Shown here: positions 34,740-46,049 of the stretch, piece by piece
How positions within the stretch are numbered: position 1 is the first letter of the stretch
Layout of the letters: each line of letters begins with the position of its first letter
Assembly (NCBI RefSeq): GCF_001659605.2
Contig: NC_035176.2
Span: 27,088,716 to 27,152,715 of the forward strand
DNA length: 64,000 bases
Source: Manihot esculenta
Taxonomy: Eukaryota; Streptophyta; Magnoliopsida; Malpighiales; Euphorbiaceae
Direction: 5' to 3'
Translations under genes and position numbers: made by a program
The notes under the pieces: model-generated
What the model was told of the DNA's origin: nothing
Seen by the model: only the letters and a program-made list of their open reading frames with translations
The model's database searches: none

Positions 34740-35057
34740 ATACCTGAGAAAGTTAAAGAACAATATCAAGAATAAAGCAAGGGTCGAAGGTTCAATAAGC
34801 AATGCTTACTTGGTAGAAGAAGCAGGTGCATTTTCTGCGCATTATTTTGAAGCACATGTAATGACCAGGCATCGAAAGGTTCCACGCAACTTGCATGAAT
34901 TTGTCTCCGATCATGATGTACCGGGTACATTAAGCATATTCAAATGCACAGGTAGAACACTCGAAAAGGAAAAATCGAGATATATGACTGAAGATGAAAT
35001 CCAAGCTGCTCAAACATATATTCTCTTAAATTGTCCAGAGGTTAAATCATATATTGA
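34740..35057 (+). pseudogene. CACTA TNP2-like transposase, exon after DUF4218 block
   Basis: This is an open exon encoding 'YLRKLKNNIKNKARVEGSIS' and 'ARVEGS...AYLVEEAGAFSAHYF', highly typical of plant CACTA TNP2 proteins. It ends in a phase-2 donor (ga|gtaagt at 35058). The gene is classed as a pseudogene because of breaks elsewhere. Confidence 0.85.
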
Positions 35058-35143
35058 GTAAGTATTGTTAGTTATATTAATAGTGTAATACCTCTTATAT
35101 TGTACAATATTGTTAAACATTGCTTGTTAATTTGTATGTATAG
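35058..35143 (+). other. intron in the transposase gene
   Basis: This 86-bp intron (gtaagtattg ... tgtatag) splits an Asp codon (ga|c). Splicing joins the two open exons without a frame change. Confidence 0.75.
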
Positions 35144-35915
35144 CATTTATGTAGAGCGAGTAAAGTCGGCACAAGCAAATATCACAGATGCAGCTATTGA
35201 TGAAAAACTGGAGAGAGAGTTTGGCCAATGGTTTTACAAGTATGCGCATGAGTTGCAGAACAATGTAGAAAATCATATTATACAAGATCTGTCAAAGGGA
35301 CCACTCAGAAGTGTCACAACTTTTGATGGGTATTGTGTTAATGGATGTAAATTCAACACAATCAATGGAAATTCAAGTAGTAAGTCAATGAATTTTGGTG
35401 TATGTATAAAAGGGAGTAATTACAGTTCTGAAGAAAGTGACTACTATGGACAGTTGGTTGAGGTGTTGCGGTTGGAGTATCCAGGGTTACCAATTAAGTG
35501 GACTGTGCTTTTCAAATGTGATTGGTTTGATCCAACACCAAATACGGGCACCAAGGTGCATAGAGAGTATAGATTAGTCGATGTCAACAACAAGCGTAGA
35601 TACAATAAGTACAAGCCATTTGTATTAGCCTCTCAGGCAACACAGGTTGTTGATGCTTCATACCCGAGCAAGCGTCGTGATAAAAATGATTGGTGGGCTG
35701 TGATGAAAGTTAAAGGTAGACCCGTTGTTGAAGTATCTGAAACGTCTTCAAAGACATATGAACCTTTTCAAGAGGATGAGATTCATTACGCTGAACTAAA
35801 TCTAGATGATATTACTCAACAACACTGCCTGAATGATCCTTGTGGAGGAATGACTAAGATTCATGATGATGTTTCGACAGATGAAGATGAGTTTCTTAGT
35901 GACCCTAATTGGTGA
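35144..35915 (+). pseudogene. CACTA TNP2-like transposase, C-terminal exon (DUF4216-like)
   Basis: The exon reads 'IYVERVKSAQANITDAAIDE' and continues through a DUF4216-like block ('SVTTFDGYCVNGCKF', 'ESDYYGQLVEVLRLEYPG', 'VLFKCDWFDPTPNTGTKVHR', 'DDWWAV'-type motif at about 35683). It ends in an acidic tail with a TGA at 35913-35915. The C-terminus is intact. Function depends on the upstream blocks, which carry a nonsense codon, a frameshift and two large insertions. Confidence 0.87.
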
Positions 35916-36089
35916 TAATGAGTGCGATTCGTATGAATCAGACTAAATTAATTTATATTGTAAATCATTTTGGAGTTGTATATTTCCATTACTTCTCAGT
36001 GAATAACTTACTACGTTTGTATGTTTTTAGTTTAATGTTTATGAACTTTGTATTATTTTTTGCATTGATTATTTTTAATTTGTTCACAG

Positions 36090-37921
36090 ATGAGGGGACG
36101 TGGAAGGGTTAAGCAGCCCAGAGGACCGGTTCGACTTCCTTCTAGTAAAAGCCAAGAGGAGGCGAATGTAGATGACGGACAAGAGCATGAGCTGCAGTTC
36201 CCACGGGCATCGACAGGACTTAGGGATATGGAGCTTCAGATATGGGTACCATTTGCATCTGGTGTACAACCATGTCATAGGAATCGATCAGGTCCACCAG
36301 TTCCACCATGTACCGATGCATTACCTCCCCGTCCCCTTCCACCTCCTCACCGTCACACTCATTGTCCTCACCATCATACTCCAGCTCCACGACCTGCGGT
36401 ATCACATTCACATTCACCTCAACCTGCATCCACTTTTGCTACTGCATCAGATAGAGGGACAGGATCTGCATCAGCATCTACTCCATCATCTGGTCCAGCA
36501 TCTACTCCAGCATCAGTGGGATTGACCACTGTTGTAGGCGGCACACAGTCATTTCGACAGACCATTTCACTCATTAATAACAAGTAATAGTTAATTATTT
36601 CTTAATTACGATTAATTTCAATGTTACCCTATACTAACTCACTGTTATTCATGTAGTTTACATCCATCGGAGATGTGCAGTCGCAAGATTACTCTGATAA
36701 TAAAAGAAAGATTGGTCGCGAAAGGGCACTGTTGGAAGACAGTGCCAAATGACACCAAGGAGTTTTATTGGCAGGAATTCAAGGTGATGTGTAATTCTAT
36801 TAGCATTTTGACCTATAATATGAAATGAGTAATTACTAACTACTCGTATACTTTAATCTTTTTTGCAAAAATACTTCATATGAAACTAAGCAATTGACAG
36901 CTTGGTCAAAATTGCATGGCAGAAAAAGGCAGCTGAAAGATACAGGGGCTTAATATGGGAAATCAAGAAAGGGAAGACAAAGAATCTTGCTACACCAGAT
37001 TCTATTTTGAGGAAGTGGCAGGAAATTTGGAACACTTCTGAATATAAAGAGAAGTGTGACAAGTTTTCTGCCAATAGGCGCAGTGAGGCTGGAGGGTCAG
37101 GATCTGGCATTTCCAGGCACGCATGCGGTTCAGTTTCACAGTATACCCACCAGCGGAGGATGGTATTAGTAAAAAATTTTATTTTATATTTATCTTCTTA
37201 TAAATATTTTGTTTCGATGATAAATGCTACACTTCTTATAATTGGTAACAGAGAGAAAGACTAGGCAGAGAACCACATCCTCATGAGCTTTTTGAGGCCA
37301 CACATAAGAGAAAGGGGACGGAGGAGTTTGTTGATGCGAGGTCAAAAGCTATTTATGTAAGTTAATCTTAAATGTAGTTATTAACAATTTTGATTTACTT
37401 AAATTGTTTTACTTATACGTTACTTTAAATTTATAATGCAGGATAAATACGTACAACTGAAGGAGGCTGCAACACAGCAACAAGAGGGAAGCAATGAGCC
37501 GACGCCCATAAATGAGGCCCAGCTGTACTATGAAGCGGTTGGCGGGCAGAAAAAGAGTCGAGTTTATGGGTTAGGATCCTAGGCTTTAGCATATTTTCAT
37601 GAGCCATCTCATTGTTCTGCTTCATACACGTCTGCATCCCCAGTGGATCCTCCTACAATTGAAGCAATGAACAAGATGCAGAATAAAATTGATCGGCTAG
37701 AGACAGAGAATGGTCGAATTACCACAGTGCTGGACGAGTTGCAGACGTTTATACATAGGATGATGGCACAACAGGGTATTGGGACATCCACTCAGACATC
37801 TGCTCCTAGGACACCTCCAACTCCGTCTCCACAGCAGCGGCATGATGATGCCCCTGTCATTGGTGATCATCATACAGACAGTGATGATGATACAGATGAT
37901 GAACGAGCTATTTTACTTTAG
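36090..37921 (+). pseudogene. second CACTA gene, TNP1/Transposase_24-like
   Basis: The second gene of the CACTA element lies 174 bp downstream of the transposase on the same strand. In En/Spm-type elements such a product binds subterminal repeats and helps transposition. Exon 1 (from ATG 36090) is basic, then His/Pro-rich and Ser/Thr-rich. A later exon (about 36901-37162) carries the recognisable 'WQKKAAERYRGLIWEIKKGK' and 'ILRKWQEIWNTSEYKEKCDK' of the Transposase_24 family. Introns 37163-37251 and 37357-37441 have clean GT/AG ends and join in frame ('GREPHPHELFE', 'DKYVQLKEA'). The last exon ends in a short coiled coil and an acidic DDD tail. A TAG at about 37579 ('GLGS*ALA') breaks the last exon, and the join between exons near 36783 and 36901 is out of phase, so it is probably dead. 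Confidence 0.72.
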
Positions 37922-38175
37922 TATGTATCTTTTGTTATGACCAGTTGCTAATTTTTATTTCAAATTATAATTGTAGTACAAATTTTTTAAGTTTTAAATA
38001 TATTTTAATGAATAATTTTATTTTTTACGTTTATAGTATTATTATTGTCCAGTATGATGAAGGATGTATATGGATGTATATGGATGTATATGAATGTACA
38101 GGATACAGGTACAGGTGCATAACAGGTGCATAATGCATAATGTATGAAAATAAACGAATGAATTTACAATTTTAT
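37922..38175 (+). other. CACTA 3' untranslated region, non-coding
   Basis: AT-rich sequence with a small direct repeat 'gtatatggat' (three copies near 38066-38090) and 'acaggtgcata' (two copies near 38111-38130). No further coding signal is seen. Confidence 0.6.
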
Positions 38176-38445
38176 GATTTACCAACGGATTACCAACGGA
38201 ATTTACGTTGGTGTCCATTTTTATTCACTAACGGATTACTAACCAAGAAATCCATTAGTGTCACGAACGGAAATTTTCATTGGTGATCCGTTAGTGTCAC
38301 CAACGGATGGAAATTTCCGTTGGTGATCCGTTAGTATCACTAACGGATACAAATTCCGTTAGTGAATAATTTACCAACGAGAATTTTTCCAACGAAATGA
38401 ATCCGTCACAGATTCATTAATAAAAAATTTTACTAATGGAAAATC
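38176..38445. repeat. CACTA subterminal repeats
   Basis: There are about ten direct and inverted copies of CCAACGGA / TCCGTTRGTG-type motifs (for example 38189, 38262, 38288, 38302, 38322, 38341 and 38358). In En/Spm-like elements clustered short subterminal repeats are the binding sites for the TNPA/TNP1-type protein; assignment here is by position and pattern. Confidence 0.82.
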
Positions 38446-38469
38446 AATGTTTACCTATAGAAATTTCTG

Positions 38470-38496
38470 TCGGTAAATTTGTAAATTCTTATAGTG
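38470..38496 (-). repeat. CACTA 3' terminal inverted repeat
   Basis: The element ends ...GTAAATTCTTATAGTG at 38496, reading CACTATAAGAATTTAC inward on the other strand. It is followed by ATA, which would be the 3-bp target duplication. The 5' partner is not in the window. Confidence 0.85.
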
Positions 38497-38502
38497 ATAA
38501 TG

Positions 38503-38610
38503 TCAAAAGGGTCACAATCCGTTGATGACTATCACCGCCGCTTCAAGGAAGATTGTGACAACCTAGCTACCATAAACAAACCATTATCTGGCTTGGACAT
38601 GGGTTAACGA
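38503..38610 (+). pseudogene. Copia-type gag relic flanking the CACTA end
   Basis: Immediately after the CACTA terminus one frame reads 'SQSVDDYHRRFKEDCDNLAT' then 'INKPLSGLDMG' before a stop. This resembles the plant Copia gag (UBN2-type) segment 'SxxDYYRRFKxxCDNLAAIGKPL'. Only about 35 codons remain. The CACTA element may have inserted in a Copia gag, with the other half left of the window. The call rests on recalled similarity. Confidence 0.55.
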
Positions 38611-41600
38611 AACAACAAAAAGGAAAACTTTTAGTTTGTGCGTATTCTACAAGAAAAAAAAAATTTAGAAAATCACAAACCTGACACGTTCTCTTTACTT
38701 CGATTTATGAGTTTTGAAAAATATATTAAATTATTTTTAATATTTGAAAAATCTACATCATTGAGTTGTTTTTAAAATAGTCATTAAACATCAATTTTTT
38801 CCTTAAAATTCCTCAAAACTTCCATGTAAATCCCATCAACCCAACAACCTCAATTTCTTGGTACGAATCTAAAACGGTCTGTACTGAAATTTGACCATAA
38901 TTCTCTGGTCCTTTGGTAGAATAGGGGCTGATAAAAAGAACTGCTCCCAAAGGTTAGAGTTTCCAAGGCACAGGGAGTGTGTATATTTAATTTTAAAATC
39001 CATGTCAACATGCTAGATCATCATCAGCTTTATGAAACAATAGAAATGATAAAGTTTAAAAAATGTAAATATTAATCCTTGTCCTAAAAATTTAATATGT
39101 TGTTATAAATTTTAAGATTTACTTAACTAGTTTTAAATTAAATCTAGATAATTAAATCATTATGCACTTTAAAATTTAAATGCTATTCTTAATTATTAAA
39201 AAGTCTAATGGCAAAATTAGTAATTTTTTTTCATTGAAAGAATTACTTTTTAGCCCCTAAAATATAATATAATTAATAAATTTATCTTTCTATATTCAAA
39301 ATTTAATATTTTCATTCTTAAAATTTAATAATTCAAAATCTCTCTGTCAAAAATTTATATTAAGTCAATGATTTCTACTTGATAAAAAAAAAAGAAAATA
39401 AATATAATCTCAAAAATATTATTATCAATACTAAAATAAAAAATTACTATTTAGTCCTTATAATATAGAAAAATTCATTATTTAATCTTTCAAATTTAAA
39501 AAATATATTAAAATATTTTTAATATTTAAAAAAGTTTACTAGATAGTTTCTCTGTTAATTTTAATATTTTACTATTTAGTCCTTATAATTTAAAAAAAAT
39601 TATTAATTGGTCCTTCAAATTATTAAAAAATTTATTAATTAGTTCTTCCGTATCAAAAATATTTTAGATTTTTTTTATAATACTTAACGACTAAAATTAA
39701 TGAAAATACTAACTAGTAGACTTTTTAAAATGTCAGAAACATTTTAATAATTTTTAAATAGTGACTAGTGATACAGCGAGCAGTATCATAAAAATAATTT
39801 TTATTGAATTTTAACTTTTAATTTTTAATAATTTAAATTTTATATATTTTGATTTTTATTATCTTTAATGAATTTAAATATTAAATTTATTGAAATTTTT
39901 ATTTGTTTTGGGATTGAATTTAAGATTTTTTTTTCCTTAAATTTTGACAAAATTAAACTTTAAGGACTAAAGTATTAAATTCAAAAAATAGAAGAACAGA
40001 TCTACTAACTATGTAATGTTTTATTGACGAAAAATATTTTTTTTCTTTAATTTTTTGAGAGAATAACTTATAAATTTGTATGAATTAAATTTTACGGACT
40101 AAAGTGTTGGATGGTTTATAATAAATTTAAATTATATATAATAATTTGTATAAAATTATTAAATAATTTATTGAATAAAATAAATAAATTTAAAAATTAT
40201 TTAAATCAATTTAGATTGAACTATTTTAAAAATATTGGATAATTTACATTAAAATAAAATACCTCCGCTTCGTTTCATTATGGAAAGGCCCTTCTAACCT
40301 ACTATTGTTAAGTTTCAAGTTAAAAAGATTTCAATTACCTATATTACCCCTCTCAAAAAGAATAAAAATACTGTGTTTTTTTTTTTTTTCTTGTCTTTCC
40401 TGATTAAATTAATTATTATTAATTGAAATTTAATTTGTAATTACAGAAAAATAATGATAATAAATCTTAAATTTTATAATAATATTTTTATTATTATATG
40501 ATATTTTTTCAACATGTTAATTTTATAGAAAATGAAAATAATAAATAAAAATATATTTTATGAATTGTTTTTATTAAATAATAATTTGCTTTTTAAAAAA
40601 AATCAACAAAAATATTTCAACTTTCATTTCTAACAATAGGAAAGTAGGAAAACTAGTCCTTTTTCTGCGTATTGTACAGCTTATTTATTATTTTATTTAT
40701 ATTTTCAAAATCATATTATAGATTTTTCAAACAATAAAATTTCTAATTAATATAATTTTATTTCAATGGTTAATATGCAATTTTTTAATAACAAATGATA
40801 TAACATAATAAATATAATATATAGGTAGAAAAAATACATGTTGTATTTTAATTTTTAAAATTTCATTAATAAAAAAATGTATTTTAATATATTTGTTTTC
40901 AAATCCATTTTTATTAAAAAAAAATATTTAATAAAAATAATTTGTAAAATATTGTTTAATATTTTATTTATTATTTTTATTTTATGTAAAATTAAAATAT
41001 TGATAAAATATATTATAATAATAATAATGTTATTATATAATTTAAAATTTATATAATTATTTTTTCCAATTTTTTTAATTTAAATTTTTATTAATAATAA
41101 ATAATATCAATATTTTCACTAATGAAATAATTAAAATAAATTAATTATATTAATAATAACTAATAATTGTTTTTGATTCAAAAAAAAAAAACTAATAATT
41201 GTTCTAATCATAAAAGATATACGCTCACTGTTTCGTCTTCCAGGCCACTCCCTTGAATTTATTTTATGATCCAAGATAAGAAAAAAAATAAATTTGTGAT
41301 GTTTTGAAATTTAAAAAATAGAATTTACGGTATAAGTTTGGATGGAGAAAAAAACATTTTTTCTTTTATTTTTTTTTTATCAGTCAATAATATCTAATCG
41401 CTTTTCTACTACAGTGTCACATGTCTCTGTTATTTAAATTCGTATATATGAGTGTGTCAGAATCCCTTTATATACTAAACGATCATTTAATTTTTTCAGC
41501 GCATATGCATAGGGTTGCGAAATGATGGAGTCTCAAGCCACGTCACCGAACTAAATTATTTCCTGATAGTCTTGAATTTATAATAAACTCAACTTGCCTC

Positions 41601-43710
41601 GTATGTCCGAATCAAGACTTGCGATACAAAACTAATGAGTTTTGAGTTTTTTTTTTTTTGGTCAATTTTTTCTTTTAATTCGACCCGCCCAGACGGAGGA
41701 AGCTGGCCGTCATCAGTTTGAAATCTAAAAAAATATATATAAAAAATTTTCAAATTAAGAGTGAAGCAAATTCTTGATCAACAGTATGGTTACCGAATAT
41801 AACCCATTTCATGCCATGTGGCGCTGAGTTGGCATGTTCAGTACTATAATAAGTGTTGAGTATGCGAGCTAAAATATGGGTGGCACAATAAATGGACCAT
41901 GTTCACTCTACAGCATGGCCCATTCCTTGCATGTACATGTTTTATTTTTTCAAAAAAAATATTTAAAAAATAGATTTTGTTTAAAAAATTAAATAAATAT
42001 TAGATTATTGATTAAAAATAGATAAATTTTAATGGTTTAAAAATAAAAAATTAATAGTTTTAAAATTATTTTTAGATTGTATAAATATTAAAAAATAAAA
42101 TATTTAAAACAAAGAAATTTTTATAGAAAAATTAAATAGAAATTATTGCACATGAAAATCATTATATTTAAATTTAATTTATAAAAACGTCTCTAAAATT
42201 TAACAATATATATAAAGTATTTTTATTATATATTCAGTAATAAAATAATTTTTTAAATTTAATTTTTATCTAATAAAATGGTCATTTTGTGAATAAAATG
42301 TACACTAAAGATTATATAGTTTTAATAGTAAAAATACTTTTCTAAGTAGTAATTTTAAAATCAAGTGAAGGTTTTAAAAATTTACATAATAACAATTTTT
42401 AAATTTCAATTCAAAATATATATATAAATAATTTTATTGATTTTATCTAAATAAAAAATATTCTATTTAACTTTATTTTAATTACATTTAAGTGCTCGAT
42501 ATTATATTTATATTTTATTTTTATTTAAATTAATAAAATAAAGGATATTAAATAAAAAAATTTAAAATTTTTCTATAATTTAACTTTAAATTTTAAATGG
42601 TAAAATTAAAATTTTTAATTTATTATAATTATAATTAATTAAATTAAATTAAATTTATATAAATTAACGTAAATTAAAATATAATATCTAAAATTCTATT
42701 TAATTAATAAAATAGTCTTTAAATAATAATAATAATAATAAAAATAAACTCCTCCAAAGGTCAGAGTTTTCCAAGGCACGGACAGAAAGTGTAAATTTCA
42801 TTTCAAAATCCCCATCTGAACATACTAGATCATCACGAGGTTTTAAAAAATTAAATTAAAAATTGAGGAGTTTTAAATAAAAAATTAAATTTTAATCGTC
42901 ATTTTGACAACATCTCCAAAAATAAGGGACTGAGGTGAAAAATATTTTTTAAAATATATAATTTTTTTATTTTATTTAGATATTATTAATAGAAAATAAA
43001 TTTTTTTAAATATAAAAAATTTACACATAACTATAATATTAAATATAAATATTGAGTGACATATTTTAATATATATTATTTATATGTATTTATATAACAG
43101 AAATTTATTTATAATAAATATTTATTTAATATAATATATTTAATATTACATATAATAAATATAAAATATATTTAATTTTAATATAAAATTTAAATTAAAA
43201 AATTGTATATTTTTATTAATAATATAAAATTTTAGAGACTATATTGTAATTTTTTGTTAATTTATATAAATTTAATTTAATTATGATAAATTTAATTATT
43301 TAAAATTTAAAATATTAAACATAAATATAAATTATTATAAATATTTAATTTTTTTAATACCCATAAAATAATATATAAAATTTCATATTATTTTTAAACA
43401 TATTATATCATAAGTTGAAGTTGTAGAATTTATTTAAAAAACAGTTGAAATATTAGAATTTTTATAATATATTTTAATAATAAGGAACATTTTGTGATAT
43501 AATTATTTAAATTGAAAGACAATATTTAAAATTTTATTAAAAATTAATCTATAAACCAGTAATAATATGTCATAAAAACTCTAATAATATTCATATTTAG
43601 TTATTTAAAACCAAATTATTTTTTTAAAAAATAAAAATTATAAAAAAAATTCAAATGGATGAATATATTGCTTCATTCAATGCAACTAATGGCGAGAGGC
43701 ATGGCTGCTG

Positions 43711-43725
43711 CCTATATAAAAGAGC
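43711..43725 (+). promoter_or_regulatory. possible TATA box in isolated GC-richer island
   Basis: GCCTATATAAAAGAGC stands in a 180-bp island (43660-43850) of higher GC content inside AT-rich spacer and is present in only one copy of the local duplication. It looks like a promoter relic; no reading frame of note follows. Confidence 0.3.
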
Positions 43726-44205
43726 AGGAGACGGAGCAACCCTTATGGGCATTTCTTAGTTTGGTCTGTAATTTTTCAAAGGCAAATTTTGGAGAAAGAA
43801 TATTGAGATTGAGATTTACTCTCGTCGGGGCATTGTCTTTAAGAGATTTTATTTTATTTTTTAATTATATAATATATATACTAACAACATAATAAATATA
43901 ATAGGTAGAAAAATACATGTTGTATTTCAATTTTTAAAATATCATCAATAAATAAAATGTATTTTAAAATATTTATTTTCAAATCCATTTTTATTAAAAA
44001 ATAAACTAATATTTAATAAAATTAATTTGTAAAATACTATTTAATATTTTTACTTTATATAAAATTAGAGGAGGCAAAGCCATGTATGCCAACTAAAATA
44101 TCGGTGGCATAATAAATGACCATGGTCACTCTCGAACATGCCCATTCCTTCGCATGCAGGAATAGCATGTATACAATGTTTATTTTTTCAATTGATTTTT
44201 TAAAA

Positions 44206-44211
<6 letters not shown>

Positions 44212-44258
<47 letters not shown>
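44212..44258. repeat. (AT)n microsatellite
   Basis: An uninterrupted run of about 23 AT dinucleotides. Confidence 0.97.
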
Positions 44259-44261
<3 letters not shown>

Positions 44262-46049
44262 ATAGAAGGTTTTTTTTTTAAATAAAAATTAAAAATTAGA
44301 GGAATAAAATCTAAAATTTATCAAATTTACTTAAATGTACTTATTGTAATATTAAGATTATGAGTGAAAGTTTAATGGTTTTAAAATTATTTTTTGATTG
44401 TATAAATATGAAAAAATAAAATATTGAAACAAATAGATTTTTATAGAAAAATTACACAGAAATTATTTCAGATAGAGATTATTATATTTAAATTTATTGC
44501 CACATGCCTATCCAATATGATTTTACCTCACAGTGGAATTTGAAATTATTTTTACCATATTCTTGGATAAAAAAAAAAAAGAAAAAAATTCCAAATCCCA
44601 TCAATCCAAAAGCTCCAACCAAGCAAGTGGAGAGGGCTTTTACTATTTTGCCCCCCGCGGAGGGTTGTCCATATTTTCATATCACAAGAACTCAATAAAA
44701 GGCTGGGTAGAGGGGTTCGCAGTGGTAGAGCTGAAAAAGGACTCCAGGTTGTCTTGGGAGGTGGAGCTCTCCTAGGAGGATGTCCCTCTAGGCTGCAACG
44801 ATCTGCTCCAGCTAAGCCTTTCTGAACAAGTCGAGTATCTTCGACTGACTTCTGTTGAGAAGAAGTATGATGTCGAAAAATGCATATTTGTGTCTAGTCT
44901 TCAAGTCTGCAGAGATGCGGGTATTTCGCTTCGTTTAATTGCTTTGTTTCTCTCTTCTTGATTTTTCTCAAATGCTTTTTTAACTTGTTTGGTTTTGGGA
45001 TTCTGCAGCTTCTCAAGTACCTATTGACAAGATCAAGCCTCCCAAGAATTTTACTCTGTCTCGGGAGAGCATGACAACCGCTCTGGACGCTTTCCAAGCT
45101 GGGCGGTCCATGTCTGAAGCTACTCAGGAGGTGGCCCAGGTCATTTCCTTTAGGTCGGCGGGCCGATCTGTTGCCCCAGCTCCAGTTCCATCTCGAGCTC
45201 CTAAGCCGAGCTCCAAGGGTGTTAGGGCCTCCAAGCCTTCCAGCCGCAGCAGGTCTAGCTCTCTTCTTCGATCTTCCCAGGCCTCCAGATCCCAACAGGC
45301 CTCTATTGCGAGAACGGAGGCTGTGCCCAAGGTGACTGACAAGCCAGTTGAGGACCTGAGGCTTGCGAGGGCGAATGCTGCTCCATCTTTTGGGGATGCC
45401 CCTAAGGAGAGGTTCGAGGTCTTTCCAACAGAGGGGGGGGCTCCCGAGGGTGAGATGGAGGTTGTCCTGGCTGGTGAGGGTGTCCAAGAAGCTGGTGCTG
45501 AGGTCGCACCTGTCAATAAGGGAATCCCTAAGGAGAGGGCTAAGGTGGGCGCTGGCAAGCGAGCTCTTCCTTTTGACGCTTCTACTTCGGCTCCTGCCCC
45601 CAAGAAGTCTCGGGCTTCTAAACAGCCAGGCCCAGCTCTGCCTCCTCTTGAGAAAGGGAAAACTCCAGTGGTGCCCTTGCTTTCTTCCCCCAACAACGAG
45701 ATTTTGAACGCAGAAGATATTACCCATCAATCTCAGGTGAGCGTTGTTGCGGAGGTACTATGGGAGCGTATGTTTGGGGGGGTCATTGAGGCTTCAGACC
45801 CTCATTTGCTTGCACTCATTGGTCTTTTGGCCAGCTCTACTCGAAAGCAAGTAGCGTTTCGGTCCCAGACTCGAGGGGAGCTCGGGGACACAATCAGGGA
45901 AATGCTCCTCATGGTAAGTTGTCTTCTTTGTTTTTGGGTTTTCATTTAATTTCCATTTTCCTCTATTCTTAACGGTTTTCTCTTCTCGCTAGGTGATGGG
46001 CCTCTTCATGGAGGTTGACGCCCGTGACCAGTCTCTCCGGGACACGGTG

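Larger units (their letters stand above)
4443..38496 (+). mobile_element. CACTA (En/Spm) transposon, 5' end not seen, heavily invaded
   Basis: The element is recognised from a TNP2-type transposase gene in pieces between 6280 and 35915, a second TNP1-like gene at 36090-37921, subterminal repeats of the CCAACGGA type at 38176-38445, and a 3' terminus ending TTCTTATAGTG at 38496. On the other strand that terminus begins CACTATAAGAA, the hallmark CACTA end. No matching CACTATAAGAA is visible between 4443 and 6280, so the 5' end probably lies left of the window, beyond LTR copies X and Y. Subtracting the solo LTR (2.27 kb) and the nested element (23.85 kb) leaves about 7.9 kb of CACTA sequence. 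Both genes carry stops or frameshifts, so the copy is non-autonomous. Confidence 0.85.
38611..44560. other. AT-rich intergenic spacer with a diverged duplication
   Basis: About 6 kb of very AT-rich DNA, with many homopolymer and AT runs and no credible gene. Four blocks recur in the same order. Blocks near 38941, 40806, 41845 and 42045 match blocks near 42750, 43889, 44075 and 44380. Shared stretches include 'ggtagaaaaa(a)tacatgttgtatttyaatttttaaaat' and 'gattgtataaatatkaaaaaataaaatattkaaa'. Spacing differs between copies, so large indels followed the duplication. Confidence 0.7.

Noticed and set aside
36172..36525. 117-codon His/Leu-rich frame
   Set aside because: It is a shadow of the low-complexity first exon of the TNP1-like gene; the 36090 frame is supported by position and by the downstream exons.
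43659..43892. 77-codon frame after a TATA-like box
   Set aside because: The frame spans the TATA box itself, has no recognisable domain and ends in AT-rich spacer.
45124..45730. 190- and 278-codon minus-strand frames
   Set aside because: They are antisense to a Ser/Pro/Lys-rich exon whose plus-strand frame has flanking introns and homologous continuation.
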